Source: a bacterium (GTDB lineage: Bacteria; Joyebacterota; Joyebacteria; Joyebacterales; Joyebacteraceae). From it: DNA of 54,462 nucleotides. Position numbers and translations under genes: made by a program. Where the stretch lies: the NCBI GenBank assembly GCA_025774245.1, contig JALGWI010000010.1:1-54462 (forward strand), written 5' to 3'. Shown one piece after another: positions 25,867 to 35,010 of the stretch; the first letter of the stretch is position 1; each line of letters begins with the position of its first letter. Below the pieces are notes generated by a model that was given only the letters and a program-made list of their open reading frames with translations, was not told where the DNA came from and ran no database searches.

Positions 25867-27171
25867 ATGAAGCGGATCTTCACGTTTGGGGTTCTCGCGG
25901 TTGCGCTCGCGTCCACCGTGGTCCTTCTGGCCGGCTGCGGCGGCGGGGGCGAGGAGGAGACCGCCGCAATCGGCGCCGTCAAGGTGCCCTTCTGGCACGC
26001 GATGGGGGGTCCCCTGGGCGACGCGCTCGACGAGCTCGTCCTCGAGTTCAACGCGACGCACCCGGAGATCGAGGTCGAGTCGATCAGCATGGGGCGCTAC
26101 CAGGCGCTCTCCCAGAAGATCATGGCGGCGGTCGCCGCCGGCGAGCCGCCCGTCCTCGCGCAGGCCTACGAGGCGTGGACCGGCGAGCTCATCGAGAACG
26201 GAAGCGCGGAGCCGCTCCAGGGCTTCTTCGACGGGCCCGACGGCCTCTCCGAGGAGGATCTCGCCGACTTCGTTCCGGGCATGCTCGACAACAACACGTG
26301 GGACGGGGTCGTCTACTCGTTCCCCTTCAACAAGAGCGTGAGAGCCCTCTACCTGAACAAGAACCTCTTCGAGGCGGAGGGGCTCACACGGGCGCCCGCG
26401 ACCTGGCGCGAGTACGAGGACATGGCGCGCCGCCTCACGAAGGACACCGACGGCGACGGCGAGATCGACCAGTGGGGGACGGCCGGACAGATCAGCGCGT
26501 GGATGTTCGAGAACCTGCTCATCCAGAACGGCGGCCAGATCCTCACCGACGACGGGAAGCACGCGGCCTTCGCGCGCTCGGAGGGGGTCGAGGCTCTCGA
26601 GTTCATGGTCCGCCTCCTCACGAAGTACGGCAAGGTCACGTCGGGGTACGAGTACCAGAACGACTTCCAGGCCGGGAAGGTCGGCATGATCGAGGGGTCG
26701 ACCGTCTCGCTCTCGTTCATGGAGGGGAAGTATACGTTCGACATGGCGGTCGCCCCGCTTCCCGCGGGGAAGCAGAAGGGCTGTTTCGTGGCGGGCACGA
26801 ACGTCGTGATCTTCGCCGAAGCGAAGCAGCAGGAGAAAGAGGCCGCCTGGAAGTTCATCAAGTGGTTCACGAGTCCCGATGTCACGGCGCGCTGGGCAGC
26901 GAAGACGGGGTACGTGCCGGTCCGGATGAGCGCGATCGAGTCCGAGGCGATGGCGGCGCGGCTCGATGAGGTGGAGGGTCTGAGGGAGGTTCTCGCTCAG
27001 CTCGAGTTCGCTTCGTACGAGCCCAGATCGGCCGCCTGGTACGCCGGACGGAAGCACCTCGAGGAAGGCGCCGTCGAGGGCGCCCTCCGGCAGATCCTGA
27101 CGCCGAAGGAGGCGCTCCAGGGCTCGGCCGAGGCGGTCGAGGCGGAGTTCCTGGGCGTCGTTCCCATGTAG
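25867..27171 (+). CDS. Sugar-type extracellular solute-binding lipoprotein
   Basis: A 434-residue family-1 solute-binding protein anchored as a lipoprotein: signal core ending in LLAGC with Cys24 lipidated, then GGGGEEE. The mature sequence starts VPFWHAMGGPLGDALDELV and has YSFPFNKSVRALYLNKNLF, TWREYEDMARRLT and the EF-hand-like loop DTDGDGEIDQWG, common in this family. The end includes FIKWFTSPDVTARWA. It captures a sugar, polyol or phosphodiester such as glycerol-3-phosphate for the two permeases just upstream. The ligand is not readable. GGAGGAA lies at 25856-25862, just before ATG 25867. Confidence 0.92.
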   Translation: MKRIFTFGVLAVALASTVVLLAGCGGGGEEETAAIGAVKVPFWHAMGGPLGDALDELVLEFNATHPEIEVESISMGRYQALSQKIMAAVAAGEPPVLAQAYEAWTGELIENGSAEPLQGFFDGPDGLSEEDLADFVPGMLDNNTWDGVVYSFPFNKSVRALYLNKNLFEAEGLTRAPATWREYEDMARRLTKDTDGDGEIDQWGTAGQISAWMFENLLIQNGGQILTDDGKHAAFARSEGVEALEFMVRLLTKYGKVTSGYEYQNDFQAGKVGMIEGSTVSLSFMEGKYTFDMAVAPLPAGKQKGCFVAGTNVVIFAEAKQQEKEAAWKFIKWFTSPDVTARWAAKTGYVPVRMSAIESEAMAARLDEVEGLREVLAQLEFASYEPRSAAWYAGRKHLEEGAVEGALRQILTPKEALQGSAEAVEAEFLGVVPM

Positions 27172-27230
27172 GGGACCGCACCGGCGAACGTATGCGTACG
27201 CAGAGAATCGAAGTTCCGAAGGGGGGATTG

Positions 27231-28328
27231 ATGGCACACAAGAGGAAGCGTCGAGCGTTCCTTGCCTTCGCCCTCGTCGCCTGGCTCGCCGCCGCTACCG
27301 CGGGCGCCCAGACGACGATCTGCGAGGTTCAGGAATACGACGACATGGGGTTCTCGCCGCTCGTGGGGGAGGTCGTGACGGTACGGGCCGCGGTGACGTT
27401 CCCGCCGGGCTATCTGGTGCCGCAGTACACGTCGATGTACATCCAGCAGGACGGGTGCGGCGTCAACATCTTCTGTCCCGTACCGCCCGCCGAGCTGCCG
27501 TTCACGCTCGGCCTCGGGGACAGCCTGGTGCTGACCGGCGAGGTCCAGGAGTACGTGAGCACCACGACGGGCGCCGGCGCTGTGACGGAGCTCTTCTGCT
27601 CGGGCGCCGACCAGATCACGCTCATCTCGCAGGGGAACGACGAGCCCGAGGCCGCGATCCTGCCGATCGCCGAGTGCAACTACGAGGGGAACGAGGGGCG
27701 GCTCGTCCGGACAGTTGGGGTGGTGGTCGAGACCAACTTCGACTACAGCATGTACATCGCGGAGCCGTGGAGCGGCGACGAGATCCAGGTCTACCAGAGC
27801 AACAACGAGAGCGTCGACTTCAGCGGGTTCAACGTCGGCGACACGCTCGACGTCACCGGGGTCATCCTGCAGTACGACCGGACGCCCCCGTTCTTCGACG
27901 GCTACGAGCTCGTCCCGCGGTGGCAGAGCGACATGCAGTACGCTTCGCCTCCGGAGCTGCCCGATCCTGTCTACTGGGCGAACGCGACGCTCGACATCCC
28001 GGCCGCCACGTTCAATCCCGACATCGGGGAGATCCTCCCGATCAAGTACGCCGCTCCCAACGGGAGCTTCACGCGCATCGAGATCTACGACCTCCAGGGC
28101 CGCGACGTGCGGCTCCTGACCGAGGCCGTCTATGACGGGCAGTCGACCCTGCCCGAGCACTACAAGCCCGGGTATTTCGAGCAGGGGATCCAGGGCTGGG
28201 ACGGCCGCGACGATCTTCGCAGGATCGTCCGGGCCGGAACCTACATCTGCCGCCTCGAGGTGATCGACGAGGATGGAACCGTCAGCTCTGCGGTGGCGCC
28301 GGCAGTCGTCGGCGTCCGCCTGCGCTGA
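27231..28328 (+). CDS. Secreted OB-fold-like surface protein with a C-terminal FlgD-like sorting domain
   Basis: A 365-residue exported protein. ATG 27231, preceded by GGGGGG, gives a signal peptide (MAHKRKRRAFLAF... cleaved near TAGAQ). The mature part has two OB-fold-like beta domains. The first starts EVQEYDDMGFSPLVGEVV and includes TSMYIQQDGCGVNIF; the second covers GRLVRTVGVVV to VILQYDRTPPF. This pattern resembles OB domains attached to secreted nucleases of the YhcR/ExeM kind. The C terminus (about 270-365) is a FlgD-like beta domain with YDLQGRDVRLL, GWDGRDD and AGTYICRLEV, ending VVGVRLR. It is a close paralogue of the end of the next protein. A nucleic-acid or carbohydrate ligand is possible; no catalytic motif is visible. 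Confidence 0.75.
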   Translation: MAHKRKRRAFLAFALVAWLAAATAGAQTTICEVQEYDDMGFSPLVGEVVTVRAAVTFPPGYLVPQYTSMYIQQDGCGVNIFCPVPPAELPFTLGLGDSLVLTGEVQEYVSTTTGAGAVTELFCSGADQITLISQGNDEPEAAILPIAECNYEGNEGRLVRTVGVVVETNFDYSMYIAEPWSGDEIQVYQSNNESVDFSGFNVGDTLDVTGVILQYDRTPPFFDGYELVPRWQSDMQYASPPELPDPVYWANATLDIPAATFNPDIGEILPIKYAAPNGSFTRIEIYDLQGRDVRLLTEAVYDGQSTLPEHYKPGYFEQGIQGWDGRDDLRRIVRAGTYICRLEVIDEDGTVSSAVAPAVVGVRLR

Positions 28329-28365
28329 CGCCGAGCGCATGAAACGAGATCGAAAGGACGAATCC

Positions 28366-31300
28366 ATGAATGTGATCCGGACGTTGCTTCTCGCGTTCCT
28401 TGCGATCGCTCTCCCCGCGTCGGCGATCGGGGAGGTCATCCCGATATCCGTCGTCAACGAAGACGACGCGGATGGGTTTCCGGTCCTGTGGGGCGAGACG
28501 GTGACGGTGCGCGGGGTGGTCACGGTGGGGACGGGGCTCCTGGCTTCGAACACCGACGTCTACATCCAGGACGACACGGGCGGAATCAACGTGCTCCAGC
28601 AGATCGCCGCCTCCCCGGTGGTGGCGGAGGGCGACAGCGTGAGGGTGACGGGCGTCGTGTCCTCGGCCTCCGGCAAGCGGACCTACATCCGCGTCGACAC
28701 GACCGCCGAGCCCCTGGCGAGGATCGAGGTCCTGAACAGCGGGAACCCGCTGCCCGACCCGGTCGTCGTCACACCGAGGGATCTCGCGAGCGCGAGCGGC
28801 GAGGACTACGAGGGGATCTACGCGGTCGTGAGGGGCGTGACGCTTCCCTACCCGACGCAGTGGCCCGACGAGCCCTGCGACCAGGACCAGGCGACCTACA
28901 TCGCCGACAGCGACACGATGTGCCGCCTCTGGTTCGATTCCGACACCGACCTCTGCGGCTCGGCTCCGCCGATCAACACGTTCGACGTCAAGGGAGTCGT
29001 GATCCCGCGCCCCCGGACGGTCACCTCGTGGCGAGGCCACGGGATGCTGCCGCCGGCGCGATCGTACGTGCTCTCCCGCGGCAGCGGGAGCGGGACGGCC
29101 GAGGTCGATCCCGACTGGGTCTACTCGCATCAGATCGTCGAGCTCGCGTTCGATTTCACGGGCGAGGCCGAAACACTGACGCGGGTCTCGATCGCGATCC
29201 CCGACGGCTGGAGCTTCAGCGGTGACGCCGTGGACGTCGTCCTCGAGGGCGACGCCTTCGCGGGCGCCCACGTCGTCGACGACAGCACGACCGCCGATCT
29301 CGTCACCGTTGCGGGGTGCGCACTCATCGATGGCTCCCCCGGCGAACTGACGCTCGAGAGCGTCGGCACGCCGTCCGGAGTGGGTTCGTGGCTCTTCGAG
29401 GTGGCGACGGCCGTGGCCGGCAGCGACCTCGAAGCCGTTCAGGTGTCGCCCGAGATCGGCGTGGGCTTCCTGGCGGATCCGGGTGTTGTCCTCATCAACG
29501 AGGTGTACGCCTACGGGAACGACAGCCAGGACCGTTCCGAGTTCATCGAGCTCGTGAACATGACCGCCAGCGCGATCAACCTGTCAGGGTGGATCCTGAC
29601 CGACATGGACGGTTCGGGGTTTTGCGGCGGCGTCAACCTCTGGGCGTTCCCGCCGGGCTCGACGATCGGGCCGGGCGAGTACATCAGCATCGCCAAGGAC
29701 GCCAGGCGCTCGTCGTCGCAGGGGTTCTACCCGGTCTTCGGGTTCTACCCGGACTACGAGCTGTACGATCCGGACTATCTCGACATCGACAACGCCAACT
29801 CCGTCAACCTCGAGGTCGTTTCGCCGCCGCCCGACGGGAACATGGCGACGAGCCGGGAGATCCGGCTCCTCGGCGGGCGCGACGGGAACGGAACGAGCGT
29901 CGTCAGGGTTCCTTCCTACGAAGCGGTCTTCCTCTATTCCGACGCGAGCCTCACGAGTCTCGTCGACGCGATGGAGTACCGCGACCCCGTCTTCTGGGAC
30001 GAGGACGCGTGCGACATGGAGGGGCTCGGTGGGCCGGACGACGCCTGGATTCCGGGCCCGCCCCCGAAGCACTACTCCCTGAGCCGCTACACCGATTCGC
30101 ACGACACCGACTCGTCGAGGGACGACTTCGTGCTCTCGTCGGAGCCGACGCCGGGAGCGGTGAACGTGCCTGACGACTCCCTGCCGCCCGAGATCGACCT
30201 CGTCTCAACGGCCGGGAGCTGGTACCTGCTCGTCGAGTTCACCGAGCCCGTCGATCCCGAGGACGCGGTCGACCTCGGCAACTACGAGATCAATGCGAGG
30301 CTCGAGATCCTCGATGCCGTGCTGTCGCGCGACGGACGGACGGTGCTCCTCTCGACCGACACCCAGGAGGCGTCGACGGCCTACACGTTGAGCGTGAGCG
30401 GCGTGGCCGACCTCGCCGGAAACCCGATGGACCCTGCGGAGGAGTCGTTCTCCGGGCACTTCCCCGAGTCGACGCCGATCTCAGAGATCCAGGCGTACGA
30501 CGAGCTTGGGCTCTCGCCACTCGTGGCGCAGCCGGTGGAGATCGTGGGCTTCACGACCGTACCACCCGGCATCTACCAGCCGGGCAGGACGAGCATGTTC
30601 GTCCAGGACCAGGACGGGTGGGGCGTGAACGTCTACCAGTCTGGCCTCATGGCCAGCCCGCCGCTCGAGGGCGACCTCACGATGGCGAGCGGGCTCGTCG
30701 TGGAGTACATCAGCACCTCCGGCGCCGGCGCCACGACGGAGGTCACAGGCAACGATCTGTATCCGATTGCCATCACCGTGGTCGCCCGCGGATTCGATCC
30801 GCTCGAACCGATCGTTGTCGCGACGGGTGACGTCGGAGACGAGGACATCGAGGGCGTGCTCGTCCAGGCGACGGGCGTGGTGATCAACCTCTCGGGGTTC
30901 GCCTTCTACATCGACGACGGAACGAACTCGATCCAGGTCTACCAGAACTTCACCGACCTCGACTTCTCGGTGTTCGCCGTCGGCGACAACGTCACGGTCA
31001 CGGGCGCGGTGCTCCAGTACGACCAGACGGCGCCCTACTTCGCCGGCTACGAGCTGGCGCCTCGCTACCAGAGCGACATGGTGAAGCTCGACGACGATTA
31101 CTCGACGAGCGCCAGGATCCAGACTGAGGCGAAAGTCCTCGACACCGGAGCGGACGAGCCCATCACGATCCAGTACAACGCGACGAAGGCGAGCAACGTG
31201 GTGGTCAGAATCTTCGATCTCAAGGGTCGAGCCATCGCGACGCTCTTCGACGGGATCTGTCTCGGTCCGCAGGAGAGCCTGTGGGACGGGAGGGACGACA

Positions 31301-31416
31301 ACGGCCTCACGGTGGCGTCCGGAGTCTACGTGTGCCACATCCAGGTGAGGGAGAGGGACTCGGGCGGAGGAAGCGATTCCGCGGTCCCGATCGTCGTCGG
31401 AAGGAAGCTCAAATGA
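28366..31416 (+). CDS. Large secreted lamin-tail/OB-fold protein with a FlgD-like C terminus
   Basis: A 1016-residue exported protein (signal MNVIRTLLLAFLAIAL, cleaved near AIGEV). Order of parts: an OB-like domain (about 20-130, YIQDDTGGINVL), a beta region, a lamin-tail domain (about 374-500, starting VLINEVYAYGNDSQDRSEFIEL with LSGWILTD), a segment ending HDTDSSRDDFVLSSEPTPG, an Ig-like Big domain (about 605-700), then an OB pair (about 705-910) closely matching the preceding gene (SPLVAQPVEIVGFTTVPPG). The last ~90 residues form a FlgD-like domain (GRAIATLFDG, LWDGRDDNG, SGVYVCHI), ending IVVGRKLK. Lamin-tail plus OB domains normally accompany secreted nucleases; no nuclease domain is seen. 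Start ATG 28366 is preceded by GAAAGGA. Confidence 0.8.
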   Translation: MNVIRTLLLAFLAIALPASAIGEVIPISVVNEDDADGFPVLWGETVTVRGVVTVGTGLLASNTDVYIQDDTGGINVLQQIAASPVVAEGDSVRVTGVVSSASGKRTYIRVDTTAEPLARIEVLNSGNPLPDPVVVTPRDLASASGEDYEGIYAVVRGVTLPYPTQWPDEPCDQDQATYIADSDTMCRLWFDSDTDLCGSAPPINTFDVKGVVIPRPRTVTSWRGHGMLPPARSYVLSRGSGSGTAEVDPDWVYSHQIVELAFDFTGEAETLTRVSIAIPDGWSFSGDAVDVVLEGDAFAGAHVVDDSTTADLVTVAGCALIDGSPGELTLESVGTPSGVGSWLFEVATAVAGSDLEAVQVSPEIGVGFLADPGVVLINEVYAYGNDSQDRSEFIELVNMTASAINLSGWILTDMDGSGFCGGVNLWAFPPGSTIGPGEYISIAKDARRSSSQGFYPVFGFYPDYELYDPDYLDIDNANSVNLEVVSPPPDGNMATSREIRLLGGRDGNGTSVVRVPSYEAVFLYSDASLTSLVDAMEYRDPVFWDEDACDMEGLGGPDDAWIPGPPPKHYSLSRYTDSHDTDSSRDDFVLSSEPTPGAVNVPDDSLPPEIDLVSTAGSWYLLVEFTEPVDPEDAVDLGNYEINARLEILDAVLSRDGRTVLLSTDTQEASTAYTLSVSGVADLAGNPMDPAEESFSGHFPESTPISEIQAYDELGLSPLVAQPVEIVGFTTVPPGIYQPGRTSMFVQDQDGWGVNVYQSGLMASPPLEGDLTMASGLVVEYISTSGAGATTEVTGNDLYPIAITVVARGFDPLEPIVVATGDVGDEDIEGVLVQATGVVINLSGFAFYIDDGTNSIQVYQNFTDLDFSVFAVGDNVTVTGAVLQYDQTAPYFAGYELAPRYQSDMVKLDDDYSTSARIQTEAKVLDTGADEPITIQYNATKASNVVVRIFDLKGRAIATLFDGICLGPQESLWDGRDDNGLTVASGVYVCHIQVRERDSGGGSDSAVPIVVGRKLK

Positions 31417-31472
31417 GAGGAATCCGTGAGAAACGAGGACTCGCAGTCGGAAGGTCCCAAAAGGAGGCGAGT

Positions 31473-32354
31473 GTGAAGCGGGTGAAAACGACAACTGCCG
31501 CGGTGGCCGTGGCTCTCCTCCTCCTGCCCTCCCTGGCAGGGGCCGCCGGGGTGTTCGACAATCTGGTTCTCTCTCCGAGAGCGCGGGCGATGGGAGGGGC
31601 CTTCGTGGCCCTGTCGGATGACGAGACGGCGCTCTTCACGAACCCCGCCGGCCTGGCCGATCAGGAGCAGATCGGCGTCTACGCCAGTTACGTCGATCTC
31701 TACGGATACGACTTCCTGAACCTCGGGTCCATCGCGGCCAGGTTCCCGACGAGCTGGGGCACCTTCGCCGTGGGAGGGAGACTCCTCGGTGTCGAGTATC
31801 AGGGCGTGAAGCTCGAGAGCGAGTACACCATGAGCCTCGGGCACGGCTTCACCCTGATGAAGGACGTCCACTCGTCGCTCTCGGTCGGCTACGGGCTGAG
31901 CCTCTACGGTCTCCAGTTCGACGCCGACAGCGTCGGCGGCGACGACCTCGGTTCCGCGAACGCCTTCGGGTTCGACATCGGCGTCATGGGCACGCTCCGC
32001 GGACGCACGCGATTCGGTTTCTTCATGAAGAACCTGAACAACCCCAAGATGGGCGACCCCGACGCCGAGGATCTGCCTCAGTGGTTCACGGCGGGCGTCG
32101 CGTACAGCCCGTACGGGGGCGTCAACACGACGCTCGAGGCGCAGAAACAGGACGACGAGGACATCCGCGTCTGCTTCGGGCTCGAGTTCAAGCTCAACGA
32201 TTATCTGGACCTCAGGGGCGGCCTCCAGAGCCAGCCGAACAGGCTCTCCCTCGGCTTCGGGACCCATTGGGAGGCGCTCCGGATCGACTACAGCTACACG
32301 TCGCACGAGGTGCTGCCCGGTTCGCACCACTTCGGCCTGGGCGTGGCGTTCTAG
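31473..32354 (+). CDS. PorV/UPF0164-like outer-membrane barrel
   Basis: A 293-residue outer-membrane protein. The start is GTG 31473, set by AAGGAGG at 31461-31467; the frame is open upstream only through shadow sequence. A signal peptide (VKRVKTTTAAVAVALLLL) is cleaved near AGAAG. The mature N terminus ARAMGGAFVALSDDETALFTNPAGLA is the hallmark of the PorV/UPF0164 family. Alternating beta strands follow, and the last residue is Phe (HHFGLGVAF), as expected for Bam-dependent barrels. PorV shuttles type IX cargo to attachment sites in Bacteroidetes. It lies between two groups of genes for secreted proteins with C-terminal FlgD-like domains, so a related role is plausible. Confidence 0.82.
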   Translation: MKRVKTTTAAVAVALLLLPSLAGAAGVFDNLVLSPRARAMGGAFVALSDDETALFTNPAGLADQEQIGVYASYVDLYGYDFLNLGSIAARFPTSWGTFAVGGRLLGVEYQGVKLESEYTMSLGHGFTLMKDVHSSLSVGYGLSLYGLQFDADSVGGDDLGSANAFGFDIGVMGTLRGRTRFGFFMKNLNNPKMGDPDAEDLPQWFTAGVAYSPYGGVNTTLEAQKQDDEDIRVCFGLEFKLNDYLDLRGGLQSQPNRLSLGFGTHWEALRIDYSYTSHEVLPGSHHFGLGVAF

Positions 32355-32432
32355 GTGTCCGTCGCGCGGCGGGGCCGGCAGGATGCCCGCCGCCGCTCAG
32401 GGGAGGATCCGCGAGTGCATTCGGGAGGTACG

Positions 32433-34913
32433 ATGAAACGACTGAGAGCCATGGGGTTCGCTGCGATCCTCGTCGGCTTCGGGCTCATGGCGGGAACGCC
32501 GTGCGCCCGGGCGGAGGAGCAGCTGGACCTGAACCAGGCGAGCTTCGAGGAGATCATGAAGCTACCGATCTCCATCGAAGACGCGCGCGCGATCTGGGAG
32601 CACAGGGAGTACATCTCGTACTTCAACAGCGTCTACGAGATCCGCGCGCTGCCCGGGTTCACCCAGGAGGAGTTCGATAAGATCAAGCCGCTCGTCAAGA
32701 TCGTGTCCGTTCCGGTCGATGACGAGGAGCTCCGGCGGGCGAACGAGATCTACTACCGGATCAGGAACTGGGAGGCGGAGGAGGGTGCGTCCGAAGCGCT
32801 GGTCGACTACTGGATCGACCTCGCGAAGGATCCGGTCAACATCAACTCGGCGTCCTACTGGGACATCGCGAACCTGCAGCAGCTGTCGCCGCCCGATGCC
32901 GCCGCCATCTACAACTACACCCGGCGGAACCAGATCGAGCGGAGGACGCAGCTCAGGAACGTGCCGGGCCTGACGTACTGGGGCTACTACAACGCGAGGA
33001 ACTTCGTCCGGTACGACGAACCGCCGGCAACCGGCGGTCCCAGGGGGAGCTACCAGTACAGGGTCTACAACACGTTCGTCCTGTTCGACGTCGAGGAGAT
33101 CCTGAGGGAAGACAGGAACCTCGCGGACGGCGCCTACGACTCCTGGTGGGACCGGCTCGGTCTGGACTACATGGGTCCGGCGTACCAGCACAAGGTCCGC
33201 ACTCGGTGGAGGCAGGACATCCGCGCCGGAGCGCTCGTCTACCATGGGCTCGGCGGCGGGGACGACATCGACGCCTTCAAGCTGCACGTCGAGATCAAGA
33301 ATCGACAGCTCGGTCCGCTTCACTTCGACAGCATCATCCTCGGCAGCTACCAGGTCGGGTTCGGCCAGGGCCTCGTCATGCAGAACACCGACTACTTCAA
33401 GTCGAGGAACTCCGGCTTCGGGTGGGACAAGCGCTACATAGGAATCCTGGGCGACATCAGCCCGACCCAGGAGTACCAGCTGGCGGGCATCGCGACGGAG
33501 ATCGACGTCGGGCCGACGCGGACCATCCTCTTCTACTCGGACGACTGGAAGGACGCCGTCCTGAACCCCGACGGCTCGGCGAACCAGTACATCATCATGA
33601 CGCCGAGGATCGACAACAGCACGCTGGAGGCGGGGGGCCTGAGGCCCATGCGCGACGTCCTCCACGAGCAGTTGTACGGCGCGAACTTCAAGTACATCTT
33701 CGGACCGGGGACGTGGGTCGGCCTCTCCGGCTACGAGGCGCGGTACAACAAGTACTTCAAGGCCGCGTACGATCCCGACGGGGCGAGCGACGTCACGTGG
33801 ATCGTCGACGACGACAACGAGGACAACCTCGCGGCGATCGACAGCGAGTACTTCAGCACCTACACGAGCCCCGGGAAATTCAGGCGGGTCTACGGGCTGG
33901 AGTACCAGTGGGTGCACGAGAACTTCTCGTTCGCGGGGGAGTACGCGGGCCTCGACGCCGACGGCGACCTCTTCAAGTTCAAGGACGACCCGAAGGCGCT
34001 CGTCCTGAACGGCTACGCGTCGTACAGCAACCTCACCCTCCTGGCGCTCTACCGCGACTACGACGTGGAGTTCGACAATCCCTACAACCGCGGGTTCGCC
34101 GAGTACAGACGGTTCAAGGGGACCATTCTCGAGGACCCGTACTATCTGACCGATCCCCTCTACTCGCTCATGTCCGTGCACTCGGCGACGCCGCAGGCGG
34201 AGCGGGGGCTCTATCTCAACTCGCGATTCAGGGTCTCCCACAAGATGACACCGTCCATCGAGTTCGACGTCTGGGAACGGAAGGCGGACGGGGCGGACTA
34301 CGGTCGGGTGCTTCTCAGACTCAGGTACCAGCCGATCTACAACATCGTGATGAACCTCCGGCAGAAATGGCAGGGCCGCCTGGGGACCGACTGGCTCACG
34401 CCGATGAGCTACGAGCAGGTCGAGACGAGGTTCCGGCTGGAGTACCGCCTCTCGAAGTTCGACGAGGTCGAGTTCCTCCTGGCGCGGTCCTGGATCAAGT
34501 GGCCGCCGCGGCCGCGGCTCTCCGACAACGTCGAAGCCGACGGCGGGCACCCTGAGATCGGCCTGGCCGCGATGCCTTCGTACGCGATCGGCGGGGCCGT
34601 CACCCACAACTTCAACGAGTTCCTTCGGGTCACGGCGTCGCTCATCTACTACGACGGCTTCCTCTGGATCTTCGAGGACGGGCAGTTCACCGTGAGGGAC
34701 AGCAAGTCCCTCCGGTACTGGATCGCCATCTCGGACCGCATCTCCGATCACCTGGCCATCAGGTTCCGCTGGACGAACGACCACGCGAACCCACTGACGT
34801 ACGTCGACGCGAGGGAGTACAACGAGAACCCGACGGGCAACCCGGAGCCGGACGGCTGGTACGTGAGGGACGACATCAACACCTTCCGGCTGCAGCTCGA
34901 CTACTCGTGGTAG
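32433..34913 (+). CDS. Outer-membrane beta-barrel with N-terminal helix-hairpin-helix domains
   Basis: An 826-residue exported protein. GGGAGGT lies before ATG 32433; the signal (MKRLRAMGFAAILVGF) is cleaved near CARAE. Two ComEA-type helix-hairpin-helix units follow: LDLNQASFEEIMKLP with IRALPGFTQEEF (about 31-85), and VNINSASYWDIANLQQL with RNVPGLTYWGYYNARNF (about 133-190). From about residue 215 to the end the sequence is aromatic and strand-rich (RVYNTFVLFDVEE, YQVGFGQGLVMQN, closing FRLQLDYSW), which fits a large beta-barrel. Helix-hairpin-helix units in ComEA bind DNA in the periplasm. A DNA-handling channel is a reasonable hypothesis, but family members are uncharacterised. The final aromatic residue supports an outer-membrane location. 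Confidence 0.78.
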   Translation: MKRLRAMGFAAILVGFGLMAGTPCARAEEQLDLNQASFEEIMKLPISIEDARAIWEHREYISYFNSVYEIRALPGFTQEEFDKIKPLVKIVSVPVDDEELRRANEIYYRIRNWEAEEGASEALVDYWIDLAKDPVNINSASYWDIANLQQLSPPDAAAIYNYTRRNQIERRTQLRNVPGLTYWGYYNARNFVRYDEPPATGGPRGSYQYRVYNTFVLFDVEEILREDRNLADGAYDSWWDRLGLDYMGPAYQHKVRTRWRQDIRAGALVYHGLGGGDDIDAFKLHVEIKNRQLGPLHFDSIILGSYQVGFGQGLVMQNTDYFKSRNSGFGWDKRYIGILGDISPTQEYQLAGIATEIDVGPTRTILFYSDDWKDAVLNPDGSANQYIIMTPRIDNSTLEAGGLRPMRDVLHEQLYGANFKYIFGPGTWVGLSGYEARYNKYFKAAYDPDGASDVTWIVDDDNEDNLAAIDSEYFSTYTSPGKFRRVYGLEYQWVHENFSFAGEYAGLDADGDLFKFKDDPKALVLNGYASYSNLTLLALYRDYDVEFDNPYNRGFAEYRRFKGTILEDPYYLTDPLYSLMSVHSATPQAERGLYLNSRFRVSHKMTPSIEFDVWERKADGADYGRVLLRLRYQPIYNIVMNLRQKWQGRLGTDWLTPMSYEQVETRFRLEYRLSKFDEVEFLLARSWIKWPPRPRLSDNVEADGGHPEIGLAAMPSYAIGGAVTHNFNEFLRVTASLIYYDGFLWIFEDGQFTVRDSKSLRYWIAISDRISDHLAIRFRWTNDHANPLTYVDAREYNENPTGNPEPDGWYVRDDINTFRLQLDYSW

Positions 34914-35010
34914 TCGCGGCGGCCGGCGCGGCGTCCGCGATGGGCGCCCGTTCGAGACAGACATGAACACGAATATCACACGGTGCGACAACGGAAGAGG
35001 GAGGCAGAGC

